Source: Seison nebaliae (Eukaryota; Rotifera; Pararotatoria; Seisonacea; Seisonidae). From it: a DNA stretch of 35,452 nt. The notes below the pieces were generated by a model. That model did not search any database, was not told the origin of the DNA, and saw only the letters and a program-made list of their open reading frames with translations. Within the stretch, counting starts at the first letter, position 1. Every line of letters starts with the position of its first letter. The translations under genes and the position numbers were made by a program. Below are positions 1 to 9,200 of this stretch, one piece after another. The stretch lies in NCBI GenBank assembly GCA_023231475.1, contig JALJEE010002127.1, positions 1 through 35,452 of the forward strand. Reading direction: 5' to 3'.

Positions 1-34
1 AATAATAATTATGTGCGTACTCTAATTCTATCAT

Positions 35-107
35 GCCCGCTTAGCTCAGTCGGTAGAGCGTGGGACTTTTAATCCTAAGGTCCAGGGTTCGAGCCCCTGG
101 GTGGGCG
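35..107 (+). tRNA. tRNA-Lys (anticodon UUU)
   Basis: A 73-nt cloverleaf can be folded by eye. The acceptor stem pairs 35-41 with 100-106 (two G-U-type pairs near its base), with discriminator G107. The D arm is GCTC 44-47 with GAGC 56-59. The anticodon stem 61-65/73-77 encloses the loop CTTTTAA (66-72), so the anticodon is TTT at 68-70. The T loop is TTCGAGC, preceded by GG. A-box and B-box promoter sequences are intact, there is no intron, and CCA is not encoded. An oligo-T terminator follows within 10 nt. It delivers lysine to AAA codons. Confidence 0.97.
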
Positions 108-115
108 GTATTTAA

Positions 116-122
116 TTTTTTT
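116..122 (+). terminator. Pol III oligo-T terminator of the tRNA-Lys gene
   Basis: Seven consecutive T residues start nine bases after the tRNA discriminator base, the usual RNA polymerase III stop. Confidence 0.85.
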
Positions 123-383
123 CTATTAAACGAAAAAAAAAATTATTGATCTATGATAAAAAATAAAGTAACTTCAGTGACTTTTATCATGTTTTTATTT
201 TCGTTTATAATAAGACAATTTTTTTTATCAGTTTTCTAACAAGATAACTTCTGTAAGATAACTTATCTGATGGGATATAAATAGTATATAAATATTAATG
301 AGAAAATTTCGAAGTTTATTGTTTGTTTATTGAAATGAGAATATAATTTTTTTTTTAAATTGAAATATTCAATTGATTGAAAA

Positions 384-1577
384 TTAAATTTTTTTCCGTT
401 TTATTTCAATTCCAATTCCCGAACGATCGTTAATGCGGATATCACCTGAGAAAACATTAATTGATGATGTTAATCCATTTCCTTTTTGTCCAAAACATTT
501 CCCTTCTTCCCATCCATTTAATTTGAGTAGTCGTCGACCGATATTATCTTCATTTTCATAATCGATTCTCTTTATTTTTTTGACGGTTTCCTCTCCCTCA
601 ATTCTTATTTCCTTCAATATCGATTCCTTCTCTTTTACATTCCTTTCATTATCCTCATCATCACTGTCATAAGATTCAGGAAATAAATCTTCTTCATTCG
701 AACTAATTTCGTCGATGTCGTTCATTGACGGATTCCAGACATGATCATCGTCCATATAAAACACGAGACCGGATGAACCTTTCTCCCACGTCACCTCCAC
801 ATCCTTCTCAAACCGTTTGAACTTTTCTCGGTCCTGCAAATAATGCTGATCGTTCAATGAAATTATTTCTTTCTCACCGTTATCTGGTAAATAATTGACA
901 TATTTCTCTTCAGTCGTTCCGTATATTTTTTGAGTTGTAAATCTCTTGTCATTCAATTGATTTAGAAGATTTAATCTTTTTTTGTTGGTGGATTTAATTA
1001 TTCGGAAATGATTCGAAGTAAAAAGAATGGATGGAAATAAAATTTGATTTTTTTTCTTCTTCACAGGAAAATAATCATAAAAAATTTCATTATGATGAAT
1101 TTTGGGAGATACGAATCCTTTAATCAAATTCAATTTCGATAGAGCATTTTTAGAGATTTTACAATTGACAATCAATTCCTCTATTATTTTCCCCGACGTT
1201 CCACAGTTGCCCTTGCAGAAAATTTTAGATTGTTCAATTTCATAAATTTTTTTCAACTTTTTCTCCTCCACTCTCTCCATCCTACATAAAGACGATAACA
1301 ATAAGTAATTATTAATCGGATGATACCAATGAGTGTTCTTGTAACCGTCAAGAACCATCTCGCCGTATTGAGATGGGATATGGAGGAAAGAATAGAACGT
1401 GTCTGGATTATCAATCCGATAACTCAATTTTACATCATATTCTCGTTTTATGTTTCTAACATGTCGTCGTTGAAAATGGAAATAAAGGACTAATTCTCGT
1501 TCAATGACTTCCTTGAAAAAAGAACGTAAATGTTTCGTGTGATACGTGTTGGGAATATTGTAAATTAAGAATATCAT
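384..1577 (-). CDS. GPATCH3: G patch domain-containing protein 3 (GPATCH3-like)
   Basis: An intronless 397-aa frame starting at an ATG. The N-terminus (MIFLIYNIPNTYHTKHLRSF) matches the GPATCH3 start, where a short hydrophobic strand leads into an 'IP..YHT.HLR.FF' block, followed by a basic stretch rich in H, F and Y. The middle is Lys-rich, and an acidic S/D/E stretch lies around residues 290-320. The last 50 residues form a G-patch (IGRRLLKLNGWEEGKCFGQ, then a second Gly-rich part), the motif that lets such proteins contact DEAH-box helicases and RNA. Human GPATCH3 is somewhat longer and nuclear; this is a compact version. It is divergent from the 684-aa gene at 2046, with 468 bp between the starts. 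Family assignment is by recognition of both ends; function is inferred from the family. Confidence 0.8.
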   Translation of the reverse strand: MIFLIYNIPNTYHTKHLRSFFKEVIERELVLYFHFQRRHVRNIKREYDVKLSYRIDNPDTFYSFLHIPSQYGEMVLDGYKNTHWYHPINNYLLLSSLCRMERVEEKKLKKIYEIEQSKIFCKGNCGTSGKIIEELIVNCKISKNALSKLNLIKGFVSPKIHHNEIFYDYFPVKKKKNQILFPSILFTSNHFRIIKSTNKKRLNLLNQLNDKRFTTQKIYGTTEEKYVNYLPDNGEKEIISLNDQHYLQDREKFKRFEKDVEVTWEKGSSGLVFYMDDDHVWNPSMNDIDEISSNEEDLFPESYDSDDEDNERNVKEKESILKEIRIEGEETVKKIKRIDYENEDNIGRRLLKLNGWEEGKCFGQKGNGLTSSINVFSGDIRINDRSGIGIEIKRKKI

Positions 1578-2045
1578 TCATGAATCAAATTGAGAATAAG
1601 CAAATTTTCCATATGTAAAAATTGGGATGAAGCTTAAGATTAAAATGAAAAAATAATATTTAAATCAGAATGACAATTTCTAAATATTTCTATTATTTGA
1701 GTTAAGAAAAATATTGAATTTTATAGTTGTATTTATAATAAAAAATTGAATATCATAAATTGTTAAGCCGAAAAATAGAAATTGATGAAATGGAAAAATG
1801 TGAAATTTAGTTTAAAAAATATCATTTTTTATTAATTAAACATTGTTGAGTCTATGAAAGTTGATGAGGAAAATAATTTAAAAACAATAACATCAGTTCA
1901 AAGCGATTGGTTTGAAAGTGATTAATTTTCTGGAATTTTAGTCGCGTCATTTGTTGAGACATTCTTAAGAGTTTGTTGTGTTTCAATATATTTATCTAAT
2001 CAACTTCTTTCTTAATTGGATCAGGTTGAATTAGTGGTAGTAAAT
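1578..2045. other. Divergent intergenic region, presumed promoters
   Basis: 468 bp of AT-rich sequence between two start codons pointing away from each other. No ORF, RNA gene or strong repeat seen. The stretch ending CAG at about 2023-2025, just before the + strand ATG, could be a 3' splice site of a 5' UTR intron or a trans-splice acceptor; the sequence cannot decide. Confidence 0.5.
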
Positions 2046-4100
2046 ATGTCTTTAGAGCATATGAGTATTGATGAGAAGATGGAGATTACGTTAGTACCGC
2101 CAAGTAAACGATTGAAGAAGGTGGAAAATTCATCGATGGATGATGAGTCAATAGACGACGACTATTCGTCTCATCGTCATTCGTCGGAGGATGGAGGAAA
2201 TGATGAAAGGAGACGTTCTGATAGATTTGATGGGAAAGACGGATCAAATCGAATGAAACGAATCGAACGAAATTTGGAAGATGATGACAAATCATATGAA
2301 TCATATTTGGAGAAAGTGATAAAGAATTCGGAAGCGATTGTAGCACATCATCAACAAACAAGTGCCAGTAATTCCACAACGAGTTATTCGAATTATAGTT
2401 ATAATAATTATACACTCAACTATCACGGTACGAATAATACACCGGCTAATTTGAGTATCGGACAACCGAATCAACAACAACATCCATTAGCGACACAAGT
2501 TAGTGAGATGGTGACGAAATTGGCAGAACGAGAAGTGCAAAATGATTCACTTCATTCCTCTATGAGTCTTTATGAGATTTTGAGGATGTGGCATTTGACG
2601 AATAACGAATTATGTTTGATGAATACTCCGATAAAGAATTCGAACTATACGACAATGATTCTATCGAATAGTTCGAATAATTTGAGGAAACAAAATAAAA
2701 CGGAACCGGAATTCGATGGAGAATCATTAGAATATTCCACTTTTGGTGTTAATCGTTTCCTTTCCAATCAACAAATGAAACCGTTACTTCAACGCTTCCC
2801 CAAATATATCGTTGACGCGATGGTGGCTAAATTGAATCGAGAGAAATGGTCGGAGATTTTAGAGAGTGAAATGCTTCAAAGACGAGAAGCTGGTCGAGTA
2901 TTAAATGACGCCACTCATGAATTCAATATCGCTGTGGCTAAATCGTTACGTGGTCGAGAGGCACAAGATCGTTTAACGGAAACAGTCCAGAAATTCAGTG
3001 ATAAAATTCGAACATCCAATTTGCGTTATATTCTCCCAATGCCATTACCGCGCTCAAGTTTCAATTGTGTTGCGTGGTGGGAGTGGTGTGAACAGATCAC
3101 TTATGTTTTACGTGACCAGTATATGAATTCTCATTGGAAATTGTTGAAAGATTCTCAGAAATCATTCTATCAAAAATATGTGATTGAGAAACCTGAATTT
3201 GACGATTCTGGACAATTGAAAACGACTCCAGAAGACACTTGTGCTTCTTTGGATGATTTGATTGATATATTGCGAGAGTCACCTCTTCAAACGTTCGAAT
3301 TGAACAAAATCAATTCACAAAATCAATCTCTCAATCGATCACAAAGTGGAGTAAGCTCAGATGTTGAAACTACTCAATATACCATTCCAACAGATACTCG
3401 TCATTTAACTGTCACTAAAATTAATTTGGATGATAATGGTGTTTCTTCTTCGGCTAGTACCACTACACAAATCACCAATATGGAAAGTACACCTTCTGGT
3501 GTTACTCCTGTTGTTGCATCAGCATCGGCAACTACAAGTCCGTCACTGCCTCCCAATAATAGTCAAAAAAGTAGTGGACATTTGAGTAGTAGTTCATTCG
3601 CCTTGAAATATACCATCAATCCTCCACCATCCAATCATTTGAGTAACGAAGCGAAACATTGTAGATATATGAACGATCCGAAAGCGAAGGAAATTCTCTT
3701 CGAAATGAAAGCATTGTCTCTACTCTCCAGAGGATTGTGGGCGGATTATATGGAACGACAGGATATGAGATGGTTAGGCAGTCAACATGTCCTCCAAGAA
3801 ATGTTCAACGAACAACAACAAAAGTTGAGATATTTAGAACGTGTAAATTATACGTTGGAAGATTCATTGGAATATGCAGCTGATACTGCTCATAAGAAAA
3901 TCAAACGACCTATACCCACTGTCTTGTTCAAACGACACAACATTCCCAAGACAATTCGACGTCAATCTAACTATCCGACGCAACCGGGAGGCAATTACAA
4001 TCAGCAGCAGTATCGATACAAAAATAACATGAACACGACAATTGTCAAATTGAAATTAAAACCAAATAATTCAGAGAATATCAAATTAGAAAACTGCTAA
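2046..4100 (+). CDS. Unrecognised 684-aa protein with low-complexity N-terminal and central regions
   Basis: A single open exon. The longest frame begins at a TTG (2016), but the first ATG is 2046, so I start there (MSLEHMSIDEKME). Residues 1-100 are acidic and Ser-rich with a basic run (SKRLKK) that could be a nuclear signal. Residues 110-160 are N/Q/S/T-rich. Two blocks look folded: about 165-410 (Trp- and Tyr-rich, with SLYEILRMWHLTNNE and WWEWCEQITYVLRDQ) and about 545-640 (helical, with KEILFEMKALSLLSRGLWAD). They are separated by an S/T-rich linker at about 430-530. The C-terminus is basic and Q/N-rich. No signal peptide or membrane segment. I do not recognise the family; composition suggests a nuclear scaffold or regulator, which is inference only. 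A poly(A) signal lies about 60 bp downstream. Confidence 0.75.
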   Translation: MSLEHMSIDEKMEITLVPPSKRLKKVENSSMDDESIDDDYSSHRHSSEDGGNDERRRSDRFDGKDGSNRMKRIERNLEDDDKSYESYLEKVIKNSEAIVAHHQQTSASNSTTSYSNYSYNNYTLNYHGTNNTPANLSIGQPNQQQHPLATQVSEMVTKLAEREVQNDSLHSSMSLYEILRMWHLTNNELCLMNTPIKNSNYTTMILSNSSNNLRKQNKTEPEFDGESLEYSTFGVNRFLSNQQMKPLLQRFPKYIVDAMVAKLNREKWSEILESEMLQRREAGRVLNDATHEFNIAVAKSLRGREAQDRLTETVQKFSDKIRTSNLRYILPMPLPRSSFNCVAWWEWCEQITYVLRDQYMNSHWKLLKDSQKSFYQKYVIEKPEFDDSGQLKTTPEDTCASLDDLIDILRESPLQTFELNKINSQNQSLNRSQSGVSSDVETTQYTIPTDTRHLTVTKINLDDNGVSSSASTTTQITNMESTPSGVTPVVASASATTSPSLPPNNSQKSSGHLSSSSFALKYTINPPPSNHLSNEAKHCRYMNDPKAKEILFEMKALSLLSRGLWADYMERQDMRWLGSQHVLQEMFNEQQQKLRYLERVNYTLEDSLEYAADTAHKKIKRPIPTVLFKRHNIPKTIRRQSNYPTQPGGNYNQQQYRYKNNMNTTIVKLKLKPNNSENIKLENC

Positions 4101-4161
4101 TGAAATTGGATCGCTAAAACTTTTATTTTCATTGGAGTTCCTCATTTTCGTTTTGTATAAA

Positions 4162-4167
4162 AATAAA
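4162..4167 (+). terminator. AATAAA poly(A) signal of the 684-aa gene
   Basis: Canonical AATAAA 62 bp after the stop codon at 4100, on the coding strand and before the tandem repeat. Confidence 0.6.
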
Positions 4168-4270
4168 GAATCTTTTATTTAACAGAATTTCGATTATCTC
4201 AGTTGTAAATTGTGTTGAAAAATTTTAATTTTATATTGAGAATCTATGGCCTTGAAAAATTTGTGGTTGA

Positions 4271-4415
4271 TTGAACCATAATGTATTGAGAATATGGTTT
4301 TGAACCATAATGTATTGAGAATATGATTTTGAACCATAATGTATTGAGAATATGATTTTGAACCATAATGTATTGAGAATATGATTTTGAACCATAATGT
4401 ATTGAGAATATGATT
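4271..4415. repeat. 29-bp tandem repeat, 5 copies
   Basis: Five head-to-tail 29-bp units (starts 4271, 4300, 4329, 4358, 4387), each beginning TTGAACCATAATGTATTGAG. The copies are identical except for one G/A change in the first. A degenerate partial unit (ATTGAGAATCTATGG) precedes the array at about 4236-4250. The near identity implies recent expansion or homogenisation. Open frames across it on the minus strand are repeat artefacts. Confidence 0.95.
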
Positions 4416-4466
4416 TTGAATTTCCAAGGCATTGCAAGTTGGTAATTGATCTCTTATACCCTCTCT

Positions 4467-4565
4467 AGAATGTAAGAGATTGTTTGAATTAACTCGCGGC
4501 AGCGTGAAAGAGCACTCTCCTTGGAATGCTCATCACAACTGCCGCGAATCAATTCCCTACATTCT
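4467..4565. ncRNA. 99-nt foldback of pre-miRNA size
   Basis: A GC-rich island in AT-rich DNA with two good arms. The 17-nt block 4486-4502 pairs with 4539-4555 (15 of 17). An outer 8-bp block AGAATGTA (4467-4474) pairs perfectly with TACATTCT (4558-4565). Near the tip GAGCA pairs with TGCTC around a 12-nt loop. An asymmetric internal loop separates outer and middle blocks. This is the size and layout of a miRNA precursor, but a short foldback transposon remnant would look similar. I recognise no known miRNA seed. Either strand could be transcribed. Confidence 0.4.
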
Positions 4566-4758
4566 TTCATTCGCCTTTTGGCAAACTCGGCCGCCTATTA
4601 TGGAAAGAATAAGAGACGTAATGAGATTTAGAAAAGATATTTCTAAAAGAATGACTAACTTATTTTTTATAAAGCTTTGTGAAAATAATGAAGAATTACA
4701 ATAAATTCTGCTCTATTTATAGAACCATCATCGGTCAACGGAACAATGGGAAGTACAA

Positions 4759-4794
4759 CCAATCGAATTCATTCTCGTGCTCGAATTCGGTTGG
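4759..4794. other. 12-bp hairpin
   Basis: CCAATCGAATTC (4759-4770) pairs along its whole length with GAATTCGGTTGG (4783-4794), with one G-U pair, around a 12-nt loop. It lies about 200 bp from the larger foldback. The rest of 4101-5058 holds only AT-rich sequence and weak frames (e.g. 4480-4704, 4777-4989) that I do not call genes. Confidence 0.5.
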
Positions 4795-5058
4795 CCGATT
4801 CAATTTCCTAAACGGTTTTACATCATATTCCAATTTAGTTTAAAATTTGAATTAATATTTTGTTTTATAAGAAATTTTTTGATTAAAAATTTGGCTTGGA
4901 CGAACATGTTTTGTATAAAAGTGAATAAAGAACAAAAAAATTTTCTCAACTCAATAAATCAAAATTCTGTTTCATTGAAAAGTTTATAAAGTTTATACCG
5001 AACATCAACCAGATAGTCATGATAAAGAATATTTGAAGAATTTTAATTAATAAATGAC

Positions 5059-5457
5059 TTATTCCTCCTTCTCGAGAAATCCATTTTCGATTGCAACCTT
5101 TTCAAGGAAAATGTATGTTTCAACCAACGGCAATATATCGTACTTATATTTTTTGTACATTTGAAATAGTTCACAATTTCTTACCAATTGTTCTTCCCAA
5201 GGATCTTCCGACCGTTTCCAGTCACCTAGCATCTTCCCGCAGTAATAACATTTTACAGTCTTCTCACCATGTTTAGTGGGTGCATAAAAAAATCCCGCTT
5301 TCGCCAAATTCTCCGGAGAACATTTCGTGTTTTTAAGTCGAGTCCATCGTTCGAAGGGAGAATTGCGGAAACTTGCCAATCTTGATTCGTATGTCGCATG
5401 TTTCGAATCCATTAACAACATAATTTTCCTCACGAAATTTTGTTCTTTTGTGCACAT
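5059..5457 (-). CDS. Survivin-like single-BIR protein (BIRC5/BIR-1 type)
   Basis: 132 aa, near the length of survivin (142). One BIR domain spans about residues 23-100 (YESRLASFRNSPF..., AGFFYAPT), then a helical C-terminal tail that aligns in register with survivin after the last zinc-site Cys (ELFQMYKKYKY..., FLEKVAIENG). Survivins sit in the chromosomal passenger complex with Aurora B and INCENP. The zinc site is odd: CYYC gives the first two ligands, but after exactly 16 residues the expected His is Gln (DPWEEQ), and the following spacer to Cys is four residues, not six. A 42-nt in-frame stretch here (5184 to 5143) reads as a perfect mini-intron (GTAAGA...AAG); removing it would also delete the last Cys, and the alignment to survivin argues it is exon. 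An internal Met at residue 13 is an alternative start. Confidence 0.75.
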   Translation of the reverse strand: MCTKEQNFVRKIMLLMDSKHATYESRLASFRNSPFERWTRLKNTKCSPENLAKAGFFYAPTKHGEKTVKCYYCGKMLGDWKRSEDPWEEQLVRNCELFQMYKKYKYDILPLVETYIFLEKVAIENGFLEKEE

Positions 5458-6231
5458 ATCTTCAATAGTCCGCGTCTTTTCTTTCTCCTTCCCCTAAACC
5501 TAAAAAAAAATGGAAACGAAATTTCTTGAACAAATTCTTCACAATGATTTCTCCAAAGCTAAATGGCGAATCATTTGAGAAGCATGTTCAAATTAAGAAA
5601 CAATTTGTGGATGAAATTTAACTCTATCTTCTTACCCTTAAAATTTTAAGCTTATTCAAAAAATCAACTCGATTTTAGAATAAATAAAAAATTCACATAA
5701 TGTATAAGCTTATTTCCGATCGAAAACGAAATTGGAAATTTGTTTGTATAAAACAAACAACAATTTTGGAATTTAAAATTTGGTATATAAATTTTTTGCG
5801 GCTATTTAAAATTCTAAGCGTCATCATTTCGATGTCGTTCTCGGTGTCAATGAGACGTCGTAATTGATCGGGCGGTTATCGGTTTACCATTTCTCGCTTT
5901 GTTTTCTGATCAGTAACAATTAACTTAATTAAAATTTGTCTTAACGTTCGTCCCAGTATCCATATGTGAGTGAGGTTAAGAAAAATTCTTGAAAAGATAA
6001 TTAAATTGTTCAATGGAAAGGAGGAAATGTTGAAAGCTTTTGTTTACTTAAAATAATGAGAATTCATCATAGTTGTAAAGTAAAGAAGTGCAACGACGAC
6101 TAATTATGACGAACAATAAACAATTACATGAAAATTAATTAATTCGTTAAGATCATAAAAAGAAGGAAAGATAGGAAGAAAGATAAATCTAATAAAATCG
6201 ATTATAATCAATTTTGGTCCGTTTCCTAAAC
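5458..6231. promoter_or_regulatory. Divergent intergenic region upstream of the survivin-like and giant-protein genes
   Basis: 774 bp between two head-to-head starts. TATATAAA at 5784-5791 is a possible TATA box. A more GC-rich patch at 5815-5900 carries several CGTC/GACG words. No gene or repeat seen; promoter role is inferred from position. Confidence 0.35.
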
Positions 6232-9200
6232 ATGAGATCACATTTTTTTATGCGATTTCTGTTCATCTTTTTCTTCTCTGTTTGTTCGTGTCGAATAAGT
6301 CGATTAAAATTATCGTCGAATAAGCTTGGTTAAAAATTTTTGAAACTTTCCAATTTGATATTTGACATTTTTAAAAGAAATTGAAACTGATGGAAATGGA
6401 ACAACAATTTATTTGTACTCACCAACCCAATTATTCTATGAATCCTCCAACTTCATTGTTATCGATCCTGAAATTTTGTGGAAAGTTTTCATTTTACTTG
6501 TCTTTTATCTTAAGTCCCGTCCAGTTGAAATTAGGAAACTCCGAATTTTTCATTTCACTTTCTGACGAAATAAAATTGGATATTGACAAATTATTAGAAA
6601 ATCGGATAACCGACGACACTCTCCATATTGCTCCAATTCCAACAAATCAAATTGATAACAGAACAATAATTTTCGATGAGAAATATACAATTAATCCATT
6701 AGATCTTTATCGATGTGATGATGATCGTTTAAGCAGTTCGAAGAATTGCAGCGAATATGAATCGGATTACATCAATTTTTCATTGATGAATAAAGATAAT
6801 TTAATGTTCGACGACATTTCCGTATTAACAGGAAATATTCTCTTATATCTTCGTAACGTTCAACTGGAAGAAAAGTATTTCGTGTCATCTGTTGATTTTG
6901 GTTTTTAATTTATTTAATTGAACTATTGTTAACTGAAAAATTGAAGTTGTGGAGAAGGTGGAGAATAAGAATGCTGATTTTAATATCATCTCTTATCATC
7001 CGGAATTAGAAGTACATTTAAAAGAGATGGTACGAGAAATTCGATCGCCCTTCAATTATTGGGGTCGATTATTTCAACAATCGACAAAATGGTCGAAAAT
7101 TCCGATAGGTTAAAAATTTCAAAAAAAAAATTTCAAAAATAATTTTCATTTCAAAGTTCTGTTGAATGAAGTGAATCGACTCAAAAATTCCATAGAATTC
7201 TTTTACGACACGTCAATTGTGGGTTGGAGTGGAAATCTCACGTTCAAATTAGAGTTCCGCACTCAAGAACCGTTAACATACGACTATTGTGTGGAAGGAG
7301 ATATAAAGGAGATCAATGTAATTAAACTGAATGATATTATCAATTGGGATGAATGTTTCAGAATACAAATCAATATTTGTGCAGGTTTTCACTATGATGG
7401 AAATGTTTAATTAATTAAATTATATTTCTCAACAGAGACGTATTGTACGGTGGATGAATTGCGATTAAAAACTGAAGATTTTGATGTAGAAATCACTTCA
7501 GCACAAGTAGAATTACCTTCTAGTCAAAGTTTATCTCGATGTTTATCGAAACAACCGTTCGATTCGATGTCATTCGTGGAAACATATCCGAGTGAAAATG
7601 AAATGAATACATGTCTTATGTCGTATGAATGTGTCATCGATTCATCATGTCGATCACGACAACAGGTCTTCATCGAACAATTACAACGGAAACATATCGA
7701 TATTAAATTTGAGACGTATGTCGATAATCTGATTCAACCGAGAACGGACAATTTAAAATTCGTAGGCGATTCAATCTTTATATTTTGTTTATTTTATTTT
7801 GATTTTTTTGTTAAATTGATTAATAAATATCTGAACAATTTTTAGATTATACGGAAAATAAAAGAAAAATATTCTCGTATCAATTACCTTTCACTTCTAT
7901 TGATCGAGTGAATAAAATTGTGAGAGTGGATGACATTCAACTAAAGCCAACGAGTGACGATGATGAACATTTGTTACTGGTAAAATGTCCAACCAATTTC
8001 GGAGAATTATATTCCATGGAGAAGATTTTAGAGATAGTAAAATTAACGAGAGATAAGTCGGAATACAGGAAAGATATAAAGGAAATTGAAGTGTTGGATT
8101 ATATTCGTTTAAGTAAGAATTATGATGGAAAAAGTGATTTCCCGATGGTGAATCATATGGAAATTGGAAATTATACGAACGAATGGAAAATTCATCGGTG
8201 TACGAACGACATTAGTCAATCGAACTTCTTTTATATTTCGGGAGATAAGAACAGTTAAATTTTAAGTTGAAATTATTTCTCACTCGTTTCAGCATGTCCC
8301 AATAAGATCATGTATCTTAATCGAATTAGTAGGGAAAATATCAGTTTAGAATTATTCGATAAAGTCTCGTTAGTTCAATTGCAATATTTGTACAATACAT
8401 TTCTTTACATCAATTCGTTAGTAACGAGATTTTATTGAAAGTGAAATATTAAAATTAATTTTAATTAGAACTCTTGTTGGTCATTGTTATGATATGTTCG
8501 ATTTGTCAGGTAAAATCTTTTCGATGGAAATGAATAGTATTGAACGGATGAATAATATTTATATTACTCTTGTTAGTGCTTCTCTCGAGATTTCTTTCTT
8601 TTTCTAATTATACGTATGTAGTCGAAAGGTGGGAAAGAAATGACTGATGGTTTGACAATGAATCGGAATGATAATGTCGTTCCATTAACAGCGTTGTTTG
8701 AGGAGTTGGATGAGATTGTTAAATTTAATTAGAAAAAGAAAATGATGAAAATAAGATTGATTAGACGAATGGAAAAGTAGTGGCGAGATGCTCCTTCCAA
8801 AACCAGATGGATGCGAGAGAATGGGTGAGTAAGAATCGGCTCGATGTAACGGACGACGTTTGTGAAGATTTTATTTTAAGGAAATCGTATATCAATGAAA
8901 TTGTGATCGATCAACAATCGTATGTGGAAGTACATTTGGCAATCGCCTCTTTACAATTGATCGTGTTTGATGACAATCGAATTATTCATCATGAGAAGAA
9001 TTTCGATATTACAAAACAATTAATTACCATTCCAATACCGGAATTATATCGCGTTTAATTAATATTTATTTATTTGAATTTGAAAGTGAATTTGAATTTA
9101 GGAGACACAATCATCCAATCTGATCGCTGTTGTATTGTTACCGATCTCAGTGGAAATTGAAGATATTTCATCGATAATTGAGAATAAGATGAAATTTATT

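Noticed and set aside
4194-4437. Three overlapping minus-strand frames of 62-77 codons
   Set aside because: They are translations of the 29-bp tandem repeat in all three frames.
4480-4989. Two plus-strand frames (74 and 70 codons) after the tandem repeat
   Set aside because: The first covers the hairpin, which explains its composition; neither resembles a protein.
5143-5184. Perfect-looking 42-nt intron inside the survivin-like gene
   Set aside because: The translated stretch aligns with survivin, including the last Cys, so it is kept as exon; noted only as an alternative.
8572-8764. Possibility that the giant gene splits into two genes around exons 9-11
   Set aside because: Introns at 8572-8621 and 8718-8764 keep phase 0, modules continue on both sides, and no new signal peptide, stop or poly(A) signal separates them.
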